Part shown: positions 63,296 through 64,000 of the stretch, in pieces | Position numbering within the stretch: the first letter of the stretch is position 1 | Layout: every line of letters begins with the position of its first letter | Assembly: GCF_045999315.1 (NCBI RefSeq) | Contig: NZ_CP174607.1 | Coordinates: 1,798,001 to 1,862,000, forward strand | DNA from: Peredibacter sp045999315 | GTDB lineage: Bacteria > Bdellovibrionota > Bacteriovoracia > Bacteriovoracales > Bacteriovoracaceae | DNA: 64,000 nucleotides | Direction: 5' to 3' | The notes under the pieces: generated by a model | What the model was told of the DNA's origin: nothing | The model's input: only the letters and a program-made list of their open reading frames with translations | The model's database searches: none | Translations under genes and position numbers: made by a program

Positions 63296-63711
63296 TCCGT
63301 CTCAACTTCCGGGTTGATCTTCAGAATATCTGCCACTTGTTGAATTAAATGCTGACGAGTAAATGGCTTCACAATAATGTGCTTAATATTTAGCTGAATC
63401 GCGGCCAGAACATCCTCTTGCTGAAGATAACCAGAAATCAGAATGATTTTGAGTTTGTTATATTTTACCGAGTTTCTTAGCTGTTCGATAAATTCAATTC
63501 CAGGTTTCCCAGGCATTACATGATCCATAATGACCAGATCAAATTCCTGGTTAAGAAACTTTTGCATGGCCTGAGCTGCATTGGGAGCGGCAACGACCGA
63601 ATGAAATGGGAAAGCAGATTCTAAAAAGATTTTGATCAATTCGCAGATTTTCTCTTCGTCATCAATCACCAGGATGTTCATCTCCTGGGGTCTTTTTGGA
63701 TTTGTGCTCAT
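63292..63711 (-). CDS. Response regulator, single receiver domain
   Basis: 139 aa CheY-like protein. The acidic pocket is DDEE (residues 17-20), the phospho-Asp is in LVIMDHVMPG, Ser in ILISGYL, and Lys in IIVKPFT. There is no output domain. It overlaps the following (upstream on this strand) receiver gene by 4 nt (ATGA), so the two work as a pair. Confidence 0.9.
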   Translation of the reverse strand: MSTNPKRPQEMNILVIDDEEKICELIKIFLESAFPFHSVVAAPNAAQAMQKFLNQEFDLVIMDHVMPGKPGIEFIEQLRNSVKYNKLKIILISGYLQQEDVLAAIQLNIKHIIVKPFTRQHLIQQVADILKINPEVETD

Positions 63712-64000
63712 TCTTTGCTCTCCTTAGGTTTTAAGGAGAGGTCTATGGTCTTCATCACATCATCGCGACTAAATGGCTTGATGATGAGACCACCAATGTC
63801 GAGGTCTTTTTTGTCTTTATTAAACTGTTCGATGAACTTAGAGCTCGTCATATAGAGAATCGGACCTTGATAACCAAGTTCCCGCGCCTTATATGAGAAC
63901 TCACTACCGGTCATTATCGGCATATGGTAATCAGTCACAATCAAATCAATATCGGCCTTCTGTAAGAAGGCGAGGGCATCATGAGGATCCGATGAACCAA
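63708..64000 (-). CDS. Response regulator, cut by right edge
   Basis: The frame is open to the edge; the 5' part of the gene is missing. Visible residues hold the receiver core: DLIVTDYHMP with the phospho-Asp, YMTSSKF, and IIKPFSRDD with the Lys-Pro turn. It ends with a short charged tail after the receiver. It is followed by a second receiver gene, overlapping by 4 nt. Confidence 0.88.
   Translation of the reverse strand, partial: GSSDPHDALAFLQKADIDLIVTDYHMPIMTGSEFSYKARELGYQGPILYMTSSKFIEQFNKDKKDLDIGGLIIKPFSRDDVMKTIDLSLKPKESKE

Overview
The window looks like chromosomal DNA of a free-living or predatory Gram-negative bacterium of the Bdellovibrionota, most likely near Bacteriovorax/Peredibacter. 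This rests on overall character only: moderate GC, a Gram-negative envelope (LptE-, MlaD/E/F- and porin-like genes), a complete 14-subunit complex I, many lipoproteins, and a tandem pair of giant fibre-like lipoproteins ending in an intramolecular chaperone domain. No rRNA or tRNA gene, CRISPR array or prophage is visible.

Layout. (1) 1-6 kb: a DUF1588/DUF1585-like c-type cytochrome (cut by the left edge) with a DUF1501-like exported partner and a lipoprotein, then a minus-strand operon of a YceI-like protein, a monohaem lipoprotein, a haem-motif beta-barrel protein and a second barrel-like protein. (2) 6.2-7 kb: two paralogous small secreted proteins. (3) 7-12.3 kb, minus strand: fatty acid synthesis (yceD-like, rpmF, fabH, fabD, fabG, acpP, fabF). 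(4) 12.4-23 kb, mostly plus strand: shikimate kinase, a receiver-like protein, alr, mlaE-mlaF-mlaD, a GYF-like membrane protein, an N6-adenine methyltransferase, a DciA-like protein (minus), lptE-like and holA-like genes, then a pectinacetylesterase-like gene (minus). (5) 24-33 kb: the two giant fibre lipoproteins, each behind a sigma-28-like promoter. (6) 33-36.6 kb: two related exported proteins, possibly of TULIP (BPI-like) fold, behind a good sigma-54 promoter with an upstream palindrome. (7) 36.6-43.4 kb: methyltransferase, protoporphyrinogen-oxidase-like enzyme, Grx4/BolA pair, small membrane protein, DnaQ-DinG helicase, unknown protein. (8) 43.5-57.5 kb: nuoABCDEFGHIJKLMN plus a small acylphosphatase-like gene, closed by a terminator. 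(9) 57.5-64 kb: a porin-like protein, a chemoreceptor, a complete IS1-like insertion sequence with inverted ends and a 9-bp target duplication, a DUF2723 membrane protein and two response regulators, the last cut by the right edge.

The most interesting part is 24-36.6 kb. Two surface-fibre lipoproteins share their N-terminal base and S74-type chaperone but differ in the distal region, and both have FliA-type promoter sequences, which fits attack-phase host recognition in a predator. They are followed by an apparently sigma-54-controlled pair of exported lipid-binding-like proteins. The genome is very compact: four convergent gene pairs interlock their stop codons within 4 bp.
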